Assembly (NCBI RefSeq): GCF_041429785.1
Contig: NZ_CP163423.1
Coordinates: forward strand, 3,224,001 to 3,288,000
Source of the DNA: Fretibacter rubidus
GTDB taxonomy: Bacteria > Pseudomonadota > Alphaproteobacteria > Caulobacterales > Maricaulaceae
DNA length: 64,000 bases
Direction of reading: 5' to 3'
Every line of letters begins with the position of its first letter. Position 1 is the first letter of the stretch. Both the position numbers and the translations under genes were made by a program. The notes beneath the pieces were generated by a model. The model was not told where the DNA came from, did no database searches, and was given only the letters and a program-made list of their open reading frames with translations. Shown here piece by piece: positions 26,160 through 36,400 of the stretch.

Positions 26160-29030
26160 TTAATCAGCGACAATTGTCCCGAAAATATCTAACTGCGTGA
26201 CATCGCCTTTACCCGATTGACGTGCAAAATTTTGCACTGGGCCTAGCTGTGTGGCTTTGTCGCCGATAATCAAATATGTCATCTGACTTTCATCCAGATA
26301 AGTCGCGGCGAGCGCTTTGAAATCAGATGTTGGCATATTGAGTAGCGCCTTCTGCTCAAGCTCGACATAGTTCATTGCCTTATCATAGGCACTAATATCA
26401 CGCAGCGTTCCCAATTTCGCGCCAAGGCTTTCAAAGGCCCGTGTTTTTTCTTTGACCAGCTTTTGCTGCACCATCTGTTTATCTGCATCCGTAAAACTAG
26501 GGCCGTAATCACGCAGCATGTCGCGAATAACATCGAGTGATGCCTCTGTCGCATTGGCCCGAACAGAGGACCGGATTTGAAAGGGTTGCGGCTGTGTCCC
26601 AGAGCTCACCCATGAATAGGCCCCGTAAGTATAGCCTTTTTCAATCCGCAGCACTTGCGCAAGGTCGCCGCTTATCCCGCCGCCGAGTTTTTCATTAGTG
26701 ATATCAAGGCGCACGGCATCGGGATGCGTTGTAGGAACCGTCAAGCGTCCAATCATCAATACACTTTGTTTGCTGTCTGGAATATCGACGAAGAAGACTT
26801 TGCCCGTATTCTCTTGCGCAGGAACAGCGTCAATGCTCAACGGTTGCGCGTCCATGCTAAAGTGCTTGGCAACACTTTTAAAGGCGGCCACCGCACGGGA
26901 TTGGGCGATGTCGCCTGTGATATGAAACTGTGGTTTTGCGGATAGAACGGCCGTATGGGCCGCGCGCATATCATCCAGTGTCAAGGCCGATACGCTGTCG
27001 ACTGTGCCTGCAACGCCGCGCCCCATGGGATGTTCGGGGGAATATATTAACTGGCTAAAAACCTGACTGGCCACAGCATTGGGATTGGCTTCTTGCCCTT
27101 TAAGGCGGGTCATGGCCGCTGATTTCACACGGTCAAAATCCGCTGTTTCAAATCGCGGCTTGCTGATTATATCATTGATAATATCGACGGTGGGTTCAAA
27201 ATTACGGGCCAGCGTCGTTGCGCTAATACGGGTGGTTTCCCGCCCGCTCGACACGGATATTGATGACCCTAACAGGCCAATGGCTTGCTCAATCTCGGCC
27301 GCGGATTTATCCTGCGTACCTTCATTCATCAGGCGTGCCAAAAGGCTCAGCCGCCCACTATTATCTGCGCTTTCTGTTAACGCTCCACCGGGGATCGTGA
27401 TGTCAAAGCTGACCAAAGGAATTTCGCTATTTTCAATGCCCAAAATGCGCGCGCCACTGGGGAGTGTCGTGTCCCAAATGTCGGGCATTTTAATTAAGGG
27501 CAGTTCACCAAAGGGGGGCTCCGATCGATCAAATTTCGTTGGCGTTTTTTCAAAATCTGCCAAATCGCCAGCGCTGACCTTTTCGCTCTCCGCGCCGTCT
27601 TTCACCTCCTCAATCCAGACGCTGGCCAGCGATGAGCCCGTGAGCGAAAGACCGCTTTGTCCTTTGGGAACAAAGCTAGTGATGACGGCGGGCTTGTCCT
27701 TAATATAGCGTGTGTAAACGGACGTGATATCATCGGCCGTAAGCGCTTGAATGGCTTTGGCCTCGACCTCGACATAGGCAGGGTCACCCGCAAATTCATT
27801 GGACGATGCCAATTCGCGGCCCTTACCCAACACGGTTGAAATGCCTGCATAAAGTTGCGTTTCCTGCTCGGCCTTAATGCGCTTTAGGTCTTGAGCCGAC
27901 ACGCCATTGGCCTCAAATTCCGCAAGTGCCTTGTTAATCGAGGCGTAAACATCATCGAGATCTGTGCCTGCATTGCCGCGTACACGTACAACAAATTCGC
28001 CCGCAATTTCCATGGCATTATTATAGGCACTTACAGTTGGGGCGAGCTTATCCGCCTCGACCACATTTTTAAACAAAACCGAATTTTTACTGCCAGCAAT
28101 AATTTGCCCTAAGACGCGCAAGGCAATCGCGTCAGGGTGATAGCCCTCCACAGTCGGAAATGTCAGGCGCAGCTCTGGTAAGGTGGCGAAATTATCTTCA
28201 AAATAAAGCGCTTTATCTGCGTCTAATGTAACGGGCATAGGGGCCAAGGGATCTATGTCTTGGCCGCGCGGAATTTCGCCGAACCACTGCTCGACCTTGC
28301 GCTTTGTCTCCGCGATATCAATGTCGCCAACAATTGATAGCGTGGCATTATTAGGGCCGTAAAATTCGCTGTGAAACTCTTTTAAATCATCCAAGGTCGC
28401 GGCTTGTAAATCGGGGAGGGAACCAATGACCGTCCAGCTATAGGGGTGTCCTTCTGGATAAAGGGCGGTGCGGATAACCTCGCCCGTATAGCCGTAGGGC
28501 GCATTATCAACGCGTTGCCGTTTTTCATTTTTGACAACTTGCTTTTCACGGTCAAGGGCAGCCTGGGTGACCGTATTAATCATGTACCCCAATCGGTCAC
28601 TATCAATCCAAAGTATCTTGTCAAAGGCGTCTTTGGGCACAACTTCGTAATAAATCGTGCCGTCACTCCATGTGCCGCCGTTTCGCGTACCGCCCCATTC
28701 TGGAATGGCTTTGCGGTTCCAACCGCGCGGCACATTTTCACTATCGTTAAAGGCCATATGCTCAAAGAAATGAGCAAAACCCGTGCGCCCTGGACGCTCT
28801 CTATTACTGCCCGCGTGAATGACTGTTGTCACCGCCACAATCGGGTCAGAGCGGTCAACATGCAGCACGACCTCCAGCCCGTTATCAAGGGTAAACTTTT
28901 CATAAGGGAGGGTAAAACTGCTTTGCGCTTGCGCAGAAGGCGCTGTATCACGGCCCTGTTTAGGACTATCTACAGAACAGGCGACCAAAGCCAAGGCCGC
29001 AACACTGGCGCATAAAATTGATTTTAACAT
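26160..29030 (-). CDS. M16 family zinc metallopeptidase lipoprotein (two-domain, pitrilysin type)
   Basis: A 956-residue protein with a lipoprotein signal (lipobox LVAC, Cys18). The first M16 domain has the inverted zinc motif HFFEH (residues 87-91), with the third ligand Glu expected about 75-80 residues downstream in the DREKQVVKNEKRQR region. Two M16 repeats with inactive partner domains fill the rest (a second half from about residue 510, FDITIPGGALTES). Such periplasmic or outer-membrane peptidases degrade peptides; some are paired, but here one long chain carries both halves. It is a single gene with about 215 bp of upstream sequence before the kinase gene end. Confidence 0.92.
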   Translation of the reverse strand: MLKSILCASVAALALVACSVDSPKQGRDTAPSAQAQSSFTLPYEKFTLDNGLEVVLHVDRSDPIVAVTTVIHAGSNRERPGRTGFAHFFEHMAFNDSENVPRGWNRKAIPEWGGTRNGGTWSDGTIYYEVVPKDAFDKILWIDSDRLGYMINTVTQAALDREKQVVKNEKRQRVDNAPYGYTGEVIRTALYPEGHPYSWTVIGSLPDLQAATLDDLKEFHSEFYGPNNATLSIVGDIDIAETKRKVEQWFGEIPRGQDIDPLAPMPVTLDADKALYFEDNFATLPELRLTFPTVEGYHPDAIALRVLGQIIAGSKNSVLFKNVVEADKLAPTVSAYNNAMEIAGEFVVRVRGNAGTDLDDVYASINKALAEFEANGVSAQDLKRIKAEQETQLYAGISTVLGKGRELASSNEFAGDPAYVEVEAKAIQALTADDITSVYTRYIKDKPAVITSFVPKGQSGLSLTGSSLASVWIEEVKDGAESEKVSAGDLADFEKTPTKFDRSEPPFGELPLIKMPDIWDTTLPSGARILGIENSEIPLVSFDITIPGGALTESADNSGRLSLLARLMNEGTQDKSAAEIEQAIGLLGSSISVSSGRETTRISATTLARNFEPTVDIINDIISKPRFETADFDRVKSAAMTRLKGQEANPNAVASQVFSQLIYSPEHPMGRGVAGTVDSVSALTLDDMRAAHTAVLSAKPQFHITGDIAQSRAVAAFKSVAKHFSMDAQPLSIDAVPAQENTGKVFFVDIPDSKQSVLMIGRLTVPTTHPDAVRLDITNEKLGGGISGDLAQVLRIEKGYTYGAYSWVSSGTQPQPFQIRSSVRANATEASLDVIRDMLRDYGPSFTDADKQMVQQKLVKEKTRAFESLGAKLGTLRDISAYDKAMNYVELEQKALLNMPTSDFKALAATYLDESQMTYLIIGDKATQLGPVQNFARQSGKGDVTQLDIFGTIVAD

Positions 29031-29247
29031 CTAAAACTCCCCATCATGACGGACTCAATCTATAGGGCCCCATAACGCAGATGTCATCTTCTATGCGGGA
29101 GCCGACATTAAGCGGCATATCCCCTGAGTAGAAAAGACATCTTTCCCAAATATTCAGCGCACCCGCCCCTTTAACAGAGAAGGCCTAGTCCAGTCAGGGT
29201 GAGAGATATGTCTTAGACGCCAACTTATAAACGAAATCAAAAGCGCC

Positions 29248-31827
29248 TTACTCGCACTTTGTTTGGGTGATAAGGGCCTGTGTGATGCCTACATCTGTGC
29301 CGTAGTCCACGATTTCACCCCAGCGTTTTTCGGAATAGGCCCAAAGCTCTTTTGCTTGTGCGAGATGATTGCAAATAAGCGGTCGTTTATTACCGCCCAA
29401 AAGGTGTTGCTCTAACACATAGATATAGGCTTTTTCATTGTGGGTTATAGCGTCCTCAAGATAGGCGTTGCGATAGTCAGGATCGCCGTCCTTGAACGCA
29501 TCAATCATGGCTTTGGCTTTGTCATTAAACTCATGGGCCTTTTCAAAATCAAAAAAGAGGCGTCCTTGTAAATAGCTGTGAAGCTTCAAATTATAATAGC
29601 GCGCTTCAATATGCGTGAATGTGTCTGCCTCATAGGGTGCGATTTGGGCGAGGATTTTATCGCCTCGATCAAGTAGTTCAATGATACGTTTGGCTGTGGC
29701 TTCATCTTGAGCTGTCGTTGGCTCGTGACTCAATCGAGTCTGTAATTCTGCGGGACTATAAGGCGCACCGTCTTTCGCGAGTTTTTCAACCATGTCCTCA
29801 AAGGTGGGGCTCCAATCTTTGTCCACCAGCGACATTAAGATATAGACTTCTGCGCTCCAGATATATTGGTATATGTGACTTGTGTTTGTCGGCTCCGCTA
29901 GCAAAAGACCCTCAATTAATTCCAAGGATCGCTCTGTATCTTTGAGGGCCTGTTGAAATCCGTCTTTTTGTTCAAGCGGCCAACTCGTGCCAAAACCTGC
30001 ATATTCTTGAAAGGGGCCATAGGCAATATTTCTAAGAAAGCTTGCATATTGTGGTATGCTATCTTTGTCGTCGGGATATTCAGCGAGGAGCGCTTCAAAG
30101 TCTTCACGAATCTTGGAGATAAGCTCTTTATTGTTTTGAAAGTCGCCAGCGACGCTAAAAAATAATGTTAGTAATCTCGCGCGCGCATGACCGTACTTAA
30201 CGTCAGCGCTATCGACTTTACTTTTTAACGCTTCAAAACGCGCAATTGAACTGTTTAAGAGTGCCGTGCCTGCCTTGAGATCACCCTGATGATACATAAG
30301 GGCATAAGCATAGCTATATTCAGTTTCGGCAAGAGCGAGTTGCAAGTCAATGTTTTCAGAGTTGGACGCACCCAAGGTTCTCAGCGTTTTAAGGCTCTCT
30401 TTGAAATGATAAAACCCGGTTTCAGTATCGCCAATATTTGCGCCGCCCGCCACGGTCAAAATTTCGCCAAGCTGCGCATGACCCATAGCATAATCAAATA
30501 AAACGGCGGGGTCATTATTGGCCGCTTTGGATAGGACGTCCAAATATTTAGCAGACACTGCAGTCACTTGTCTTTGCACAGGAAGCGTGCCCGGAATTGT
30601 GCGGAGGCTTTCAGGTAATTCGTCGAGCAAGAAAGTTGTCATCTCCCGTGTTTCAGACAACCGCTCTGCGGCAAACATATTGGCGGTCTGCGCGCGGTTG
30701 TGATTAACATACCCAACCAAAGCGGCAATTACGGCGAGGGCTGTTAGCCCGGTTGCGATTTTTTGCCGTCTAACAAATTTCCCAAATTTATATAAAGGCC
30801 CGCCCGCATAAGCTGTTACGGGGCGATTGGACTGCACAGCTATAATATCTTGCATCAACGCATCGACGGTGGCGTATCGATCGATAGGCTCTGTCTGCGT
30901 CGCTTTCTTGATAATAGCAAACACATCAGCAGAAGTATTCGCGTCTTCCAATAAGGCGTCTAGCAACTTACCTAAGGAATAAATATCCGAGAGCGTATTG
31001 GGTGAGGCCCCTTTGGAACGTTCTGGCGCAGCGAAGCCAGGCGTTAGCGTTAATCCGTCGAGTGAATGAATAGATTGGGACGTTGAGACCGAAGAGATTG
31101 GGATATCTAAATTTTCATGGGCAATTGGCTTTGCAATACCAAAGTCAATAAATTTGACATTACCGTCTTGGGTAACAAGGACATTATTTGGCGTGATATC
31201 GCGGTGGATAATAAGATTTTGATGGGCATATTTGACAGGGCCGCAGGCCTGTAAAAATAAGGCTAACCGCGCAGACGGGCTTAAATTTTGCGCATCTGCC
31301 CAGTCAGTAATCGGTGCGCCGTCAATCAGTTCCATGATAAAATAAGGCGTGTCATCAGACAGGGTTCCTCCGGCAAAGAGGCGCGCAATATTGGGATGTG
31401 TCATATCAGCGAGTATTTGGCGCTCTCGCATGAAGCGCGCGATGAGGGCATCAGAGGCCGCACCCCGCCGTATCACTTTGACGGCGACGTCATGGGTAAA
31501 ATCACCATGCCGTCTTTTGGCGCGGTACACTGCGCCCATACCGCCTTTTCCAATTAAGGCGGTAATTTCATAGTCTCCGATTTGCGTGCCGTTCAAATCG
31601 GCCTCATCCTCATCAAAGACGGCCCGTCCTGTTAAGATTGGCGCGTTTTCTTTCAAATCAAGCCGTAACAGGCTGATGGTTTTTTGCACTAACGCGCTAT
31701 CGCCGCGCGATTCTTTAGCAATGAACGCTTCTCTTTCAAGCTTGGGCCGCTTCAAAGCGCGCTCAAATAGAATCAGGGCCTTCGCGTCGAGTTCATTGTC
31801 AAATCGACCCTTGCTTTTATCTGTCAT
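29248..31827 (-). CDS. membrane serine/threonine protein kinase with TPR-like C-terminal domain
   Basis: An 859-residue protein. The kinase domain (about 85-340) has the P-loop GKGGMG (93-98), Lys117, catalytic HRD (208-210) with TPNN, and DFG (228-230). The catalytic loop reads HRDITPNN instead of the usual HRDLKPxN, so the lysine that normally contacts ATP phosphate is replaced by threonine. A single transmembrane helix lies at about 357-374. The roughly 480-residue C-terminal part is rich in helices with TPR-like spacing. The divergent ECF sigma gene and the PPP phosphatase gene next to it suggest a linked phospho-signalling unit. ECF factors of the TIGR02999 type are commonly found beside such kinases. 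Confidence 0.9.
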   Translation of the reverse strand: MTDKSKGRFDNELDAKALILFERALKRPKLEREAFIAKESRGDSALVQKTISLLRLDLKENAPILTGRAVFDEDEADLNGTQIGDYEITALIGKGGMGAVYRAKRRHGDFTHDVAVKVIRRGAASDALIARFMRERQILADMTHPNIARLFAGGTLSDDTPYFIMELIDGAPITDWADAQNLSPSARLALFLQACGPVKYAHQNLIIHRDITPNNVLVTQDGNVKFIDFGIAKPIAHENLDIPISSVSTSQSIHSLDGLTLTPGFAAPERSKGASPNTLSDIYSLGKLLDALLEDANTSADVFAIIKKATQTEPIDRYATVDALMQDIIAVQSNRPVTAYAGGPLYKFGKFVRRQKIATGLTALAVIAALVGYVNHNRAQTANMFAAERLSETREMTTFLLDELPESLRTIPGTLPVQRQVTAVSAKYLDVLSKAANNDPAVLFDYAMGHAQLGEILTVAGGANIGDTETGFYHFKESLKTLRTLGASNSENIDLQLALAETEYSYAYALMYHQGDLKAGTALLNSSIARFEALKSKVDSADVKYGHARARLLTLFFSVAGDFQNNKELISKIREDFEALLAEYPDDKDSIPQYASFLRNIAYGPFQEYAGFGTSWPLEQKDGFQQALKDTERSLELIEGLLLAEPTNTSHIYQYIWSAEVYILMSLVDKDWSPTFEDMVEKLAKDGAPYSPAELQTRLSHEPTTAQDEATAKRIIELLDRGDKILAQIAPYEADTFTHIEARYYNLKLHSYLQGRLFFDFEKAHEFNDKAKAMIDAFKDGDPDYRNAYLEDAITHNEKAYIYVLEQHLLGGNKRPLICNHLAQAKELWAYSEKRWGEIVDYGTDVGITQALITQTKCE

Positions 31828-31988
31828 GATGGCCCCGTCCCGCCCATACGCTTGATGCGGTAAGTATTGAATATACAGCTTTATTAAGACAGGCGCAATT
31901 CTTGGGCCTATCGGGTCAAAACGCTTGAAAAATAAATTGTTTTACGCGGCGACGTGTAGCGCCTATTCTTGGGTCAAAGGGGCTGCAT

Positions 31989-32570
31989 ATGGACGAATTG
32001 AAGACGGACGATCCTGACGAAATTACGGGTTTATTAAAAGCGTGGCGGGACGGGTCTCTGTCGGCAAGAGATGAATTATTTACACGCCTTTATCACGAGC
32101 TTCGTCTTTTGTCGGCCGCCTTGTTGCGCGGTGAAGGGCGCATTTCCCTTTCTACAGGCGATTTAGTCAATGATGCCGCGTCGCGGCTTATTCGGCTTGA
32201 TAATATAGATTGGCAGGACAAAGCGCATTTTATGGCCTTATCGGCGCGTATGATGCGGCGTGTTTTGGTCGATCATGCCCGCAAGAAAAATGCGCATAAG
32301 CGTGAACATAAAAAGGTGACGTTAATCACACATCTTGTTGGCGGAACACCTGAGACGATTAACATCCAAAGGCTTGAACACGCTTTGCTTAGGCTCCAAG
32401 TGATTGACCCTGTGCGGGCTGAAATTGTCGAAATGCGTTATTACGGCGGATTGTCTCTGGAAGAGATTGGGGTTGTTGTCGGCATGTCGCCGTCGACAAT
32501 TAAGCGCAATTGGCGCGCGTCAAAAGCGTGGCTTTTAGGGGCGATGGAAGACTTAGATATATCGCCTTAA
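31989..32570 (+). CDS. ECF RNA polymerase sigma factor, TIGR02999 type
   Basis: A 193-residue sigma factor. The sigma-2 region (ITGLLKAWRDGSLSARDELFTRLYHELRLLS) and the segment KAHFMALSARMMRRVLVDHARKKNA are diagnostic of the TIGR02999 ECF group. The sigma-4 HTH follows: VEMRYYGGLSLEEIGVVVGMSPSTIKRNWRASKAWL. AAAGGGG precedes ATG 31989. No anti-sigma factor is seen; members of this group are usually thought to be controlled by a neighbouring Ser/Thr kinase. It is divergent from the kinase (162 bp between starts) and converges on the phosphatase gene, overlapping it by 4 bp. Confidence 0.93.
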   Translation: MDELKTDDPDEITGLLKAWRDGSLSARDELFTRLYHELRLLSAALLRGEGRISLSTGDLVNDAASRLIRLDNIDWQDKAHFMALSARMMRRVLVDHARKKNAHKREHKKVTLITHLVGGTPETINIQRLEHALLRLQVIDPVRAEIVEMRYYGGLSLEEIGVVVGMSPSTIKRNWRASKAWLLGAMEDLDISP

Positions 32571-33280
32571 TAAGATTTATCGTGAAATATAAATTGCGGC
32601 GGCTTACCCTCTGCCAAGGCAACGGCGGATAAGGGGCCCCCGTAACAGGCACCCGTATCAATATTAATACGCCGTCCATCTTTGGAAATGTCAGGATAAT
32701 CGGTTAAAGTCGGCGTATGTCCATGCACGACTCTGACTTTTTCAAGGGCAGGATTTGTCCAGTTTTCGCTTTCAAAAAACTCTGAGGACCGTGTCCACAT
32801 ATGTGTCGCGGTGTCGCAAGCGGGATAGCTTTGTGGGTCAATGCCCGCATGAACAAAAACAAGACCGCGCCCTTGGTCGCAATAGAGTGTCGGGCAGCTT
32901 TCAAACCAAGCAATATGAGATTTCATTAATTGCTGCTGACCTTTGTCTACATAACTTTCCAATGTTTGCTGACCGCCGTTCACCAGCCAGTGTTGCTCGC
33001 TTCTTACGCTCTGCCCGCCCATGGCGCCCGCCATTAACACCTCATGATTACCTCTTAAATTAATTGTGCTGAATGTCTCATTGTCTGACAGGTCTTGGAC
33101 AAAATCAATGACACCGCAACTGTCTGGCCCGCGGTCAACATAATCACCTAGATGGATGCGCGTGTGAGGTCGGTTCACGTAATTTTTTTCATGGAAAGCA
33201 GAGATGTTGTCATGAAGCGCCCGTAGTTTTGAAAGCTCCCCATGGATGTCCCCAATGGCGTAATAGACTGTTTTCTTCAT
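32567..33280 (-). CDS. PPP-family serine/threonine (or bis-nucleotide) phosphatase
   Basis: A 237-residue metallophosphatase with all PPP motifs: GDIHG (10-14), GDYVDRG (45-51), GNHE (77-80), and further HAG and HGHT histidines. Two metal ions are expected at the active site. Bacterial members include PrpA/PrpB protein phosphatases and ApaH-like enzymes; size and the RGPDS motif fit the PrpA/B side. Its 3' end overlaps that of the ECF sigma gene by 4 bp. Reversal of phosphorylation by the nearby kinase is an attractive inference. Confidence 0.9.
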   Translation of the reverse strand: MKKTVYYAIGDIHGELSKLRALHDNISAFHEKNYVNRPHTRIHLGDYVDRGPDSCGVIDFVQDLSDNETFSTINLRGNHEVLMAGAMGGQSVRSEQHWLVNGGQQTLESYVDKGQQQLMKSHIAWFESCPTLYCDQGRGLVFVHAGIDPQSYPACDTATHMWTRSSEFFESENWTNPALEKVRVVHGHTPTLTDYPDISKDGRRINIDTGACYGGPLSAVALAEGKPPQFIFHDKSY

Positions 33281-33427
33281 GTCTTATGTCCCTTGGAAAT
33301 TACGCGAACAATTATCTCATTTTATATAGGCGTCACAGCAAGCCGTTTAAGACCAGATTAATAAAATGTAAATTTAGTGACCCGTTTCCCTCCCGTCCCG
33401 CGCCTTGTTGAGTAGATAACTTTTTGT

Positions 33428-33432
33428 GGGAG
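33428..33432 (+). promoter_or_regulatory. ribosome binding site of the giant adhesin gene
   Basis: GGGAG at 33428-33432 lies 6 bp before ATG 33439 and fixes the start there rather than at the in-frame TTG 33424. Confidence 0.7.
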
Positions 33433-33438
33433 CGCGAC

Positions 33439-36400
33439 ATGGCCTTTTTCTTTGGAAATAATTCAAACAACATCTTTAATGGCACCAACGGGTTTGACCT
33501 CGTTTTCGGACGTGGGGGCGATGATACAATTTTCGGCTTTGGCGGCGTTGATTTAATCTTTGCGGGTAGTGGTAATGATTACGTCGATGGGGGCGATGGA
33601 AATGATAGCCTTTACGGCGGCTCTGGTAACGATCAGTTATTTGGTGGGGCGGGCAATGATTTTCTAAGCGGACAAAATGGTGATGATATATTGGACGGAG
33701 GGCTAGGGTCTGATCGCCTCTACGGCGGCAACGGTATGGATAGCCTTTTAGGGGGGGCTGGCAATGACAGCCTTTACGGCGGACGCGATAGCGATGTTTT
33801 GGACGGCGGCGATGGCGCAGACGGCCTTTACGGTAACTCGGGTGACGATATTTTGGACGGCGGGGCAGGTAATGACCGTCTTTATGGTGGGTCGGGTGAT
33901 GACATTTTGGACGGCGGCACAGGTGTTGATACATTACGCGGCGGTTCTGGACATGACAGCCTGACATTCACCTTAGCAGGCAGTGAGGACGGACGCAGCA
34001 GTTACCGCGGCGATAGCGGTATTGATACGCTGATTATAAATCTGACCGCTGCGGAGTATAGCGCGGCTGGCGTGATCGAAGACTTGATCGCCTATTTGGA
34101 CTATATTGCTGCTAATACGCGGTCTAACGGCCAAGTCAGCAACCGTTATTTTAATCTTGATGCGCTCAACTTACGCGCGGGCGGCGTAGAGTTTGTCGAG
34201 ATTTACGTCGACGGCGTGCTGACTGACCCAACAGCGGTCACGGCCGAGGATGACGCTTTCACAACAGATGAGGACAGCGCATTGAGCGCAGATGTAAGCA
34301 GCAATGACACGCCTACGGACGGTGTTACATTTACGCTTTTATCAACTGTTGAAAGCGGCACGCTTACTTTAAATCCTGACGGTACATTTAGCTTTGATCC
34401 AGACGGCGCGTTTGAAGCATTGGATATAGGTGATAGTGCGACTGAAACATTCACCTATGAAATTAGCAACGGCTTTACGACCGACACAGCGACCGTGACA
34501 ATCACAATTCAGGGCCGTAATGACGCCCCTGTCGTCACAGCCATTACTGAAACAGTCAGTGAAGATGCGGGCGGATATAGCGTAAACCTTCTTGCATTTG
34601 CCAGTGATGTTGATGCTGGTGATGTGCTTTCAATTACGACCCTATCCCAAGTTAGCGGCCCAAGCGCGAGCGTATCTTTGGAAGACGGCGAGTTGTCGCT
34701 AGACTTGGCAGATTTCCAATATCTAGCCACGGGTGAAAGCGCAGAGGTCAGTTTTAGTTTTAACGTCACAGACGGCGATGCCTCAACGCCTAATACGATA
34801 ACACTGACCATTACGGGCGAGAATGATGACCCCACTGTAGCCGGCGCATTGGACGAAACTGCGACCGAGGATGATGACGGTTTCACGTTAGATCTACTGA
34901 GCGGGGCGGACGATGTTGATGCCTCTGACGGGCTGACCATTGTTAATATATCTGTCAGTGGCGGTGACGCATCGGGCATAACAGTGGACGGTGATAGCTT
35001 GATTGTTGACCCAGCCGCCTATAATGACCTCGCGCTTGGGGAAAGCATAAGCCTGACCTATAGCTATGATATCATTGACGGAAACGGCGGCTCTGTCGCC
35101 CAAACTGCAACTATAGTCATTACGGGCGAGAATGATGCGCCTGTTGTTGAAGCCGCTATCGAATCTACCGCTTCTGAGGATGACTCTAGCTTTAGCGTTA
35201 ATCTACTGGACGGGGCCTTTGATGTTGATGCCTCTGATGAGTTGGATGTCAGCGATCTGACACTCGTCTCAGGTGACGCGTCAGGTATCATAATCGATGG
35301 GGCCAGCCTTGATGTTAATCCATCCGTTTATGATTACCTCGCGGTCGGTGAGTTTATAATTATCACTTATAGCTATGACGTTATTGATGGTAACGGCGGG
35401 GCTGTTTCGCAAAGCGCGACGATTACCATCACGGGTGAAAATGACTCCCCAATTGTAGAGGCCGCGATTGATGAAAGCGCCTCGGAAGATGATGCCAACT
35501 TTAGTGTTAATCTTCTGGACGGTGCGTTTGATAACGACGCCTCAGATACATTATCGGTCAGCAACTTCATGCTTCAGTCGGGCGATGATCGCGGCGTCAG
35601 CTTGAACGGTAACCAGCTTGATGTCGATCCATCTGCTTATGATGACCTCTCTATAGGCGACGTTGTTACACTGATTTACAGCTTTGATATCACCGACAGT
35701 AACGGCGGCAGTGTGTCCCAAACGGCAACGATTACAATAACGGGCGAGAACGACGCGCCCACAGTTGAGGCCGCGGTTGACGCCATCGCATCCGAAGACG
35801 ACGCTGGCTTTAGCGTTAATTTACTTGACGGTGCGTTTGATGTTGACGCCTCTGACAATCTGACGGTCATCAATTTAACTGTGGTTAGCGGCGATGATGC
35901 TGGTGTGTTGATTAATGGTGATAGCCTTGATGTTGACCCGTCCGCTTATGACTATCTGGCCGTGGGTGAAACCGCAGAGATCGCATATAGCTATGATATT
36001 ATTGACGGCAACGGCGGCTCTGTGCCGCAAACGGCCACCATTACTATCACAGGTGAAAATGATACGCCCAGCGTAGCGTCAGAAGTTGCAGGCTTTGCTT
36101 TTGAAGATGACGGCATGGTCTCGCTGAACTTGCTTGACGGGGCGGCAGATATAGACGCCTCTGATATGTTATCTGTGGAGGGTTTGACACTGTTGATGGG
36201 CGACGCCTCTGGCGTGACCGTTAACGGTGATAGCCTTGATGTAGATTTGTCCGCTTACCAAAGCTTGGCGGCAGGCGATGTTGAAACCCTCATTTATAGC
36301 TACCTCGTCTCTGACGCAAACGGCGGCACTGTGCCGCAAACGGCGACATTAGTGATTGTCGGTGAAAATGACGCGCCAACAGTGACGGGCACGGTTACCG

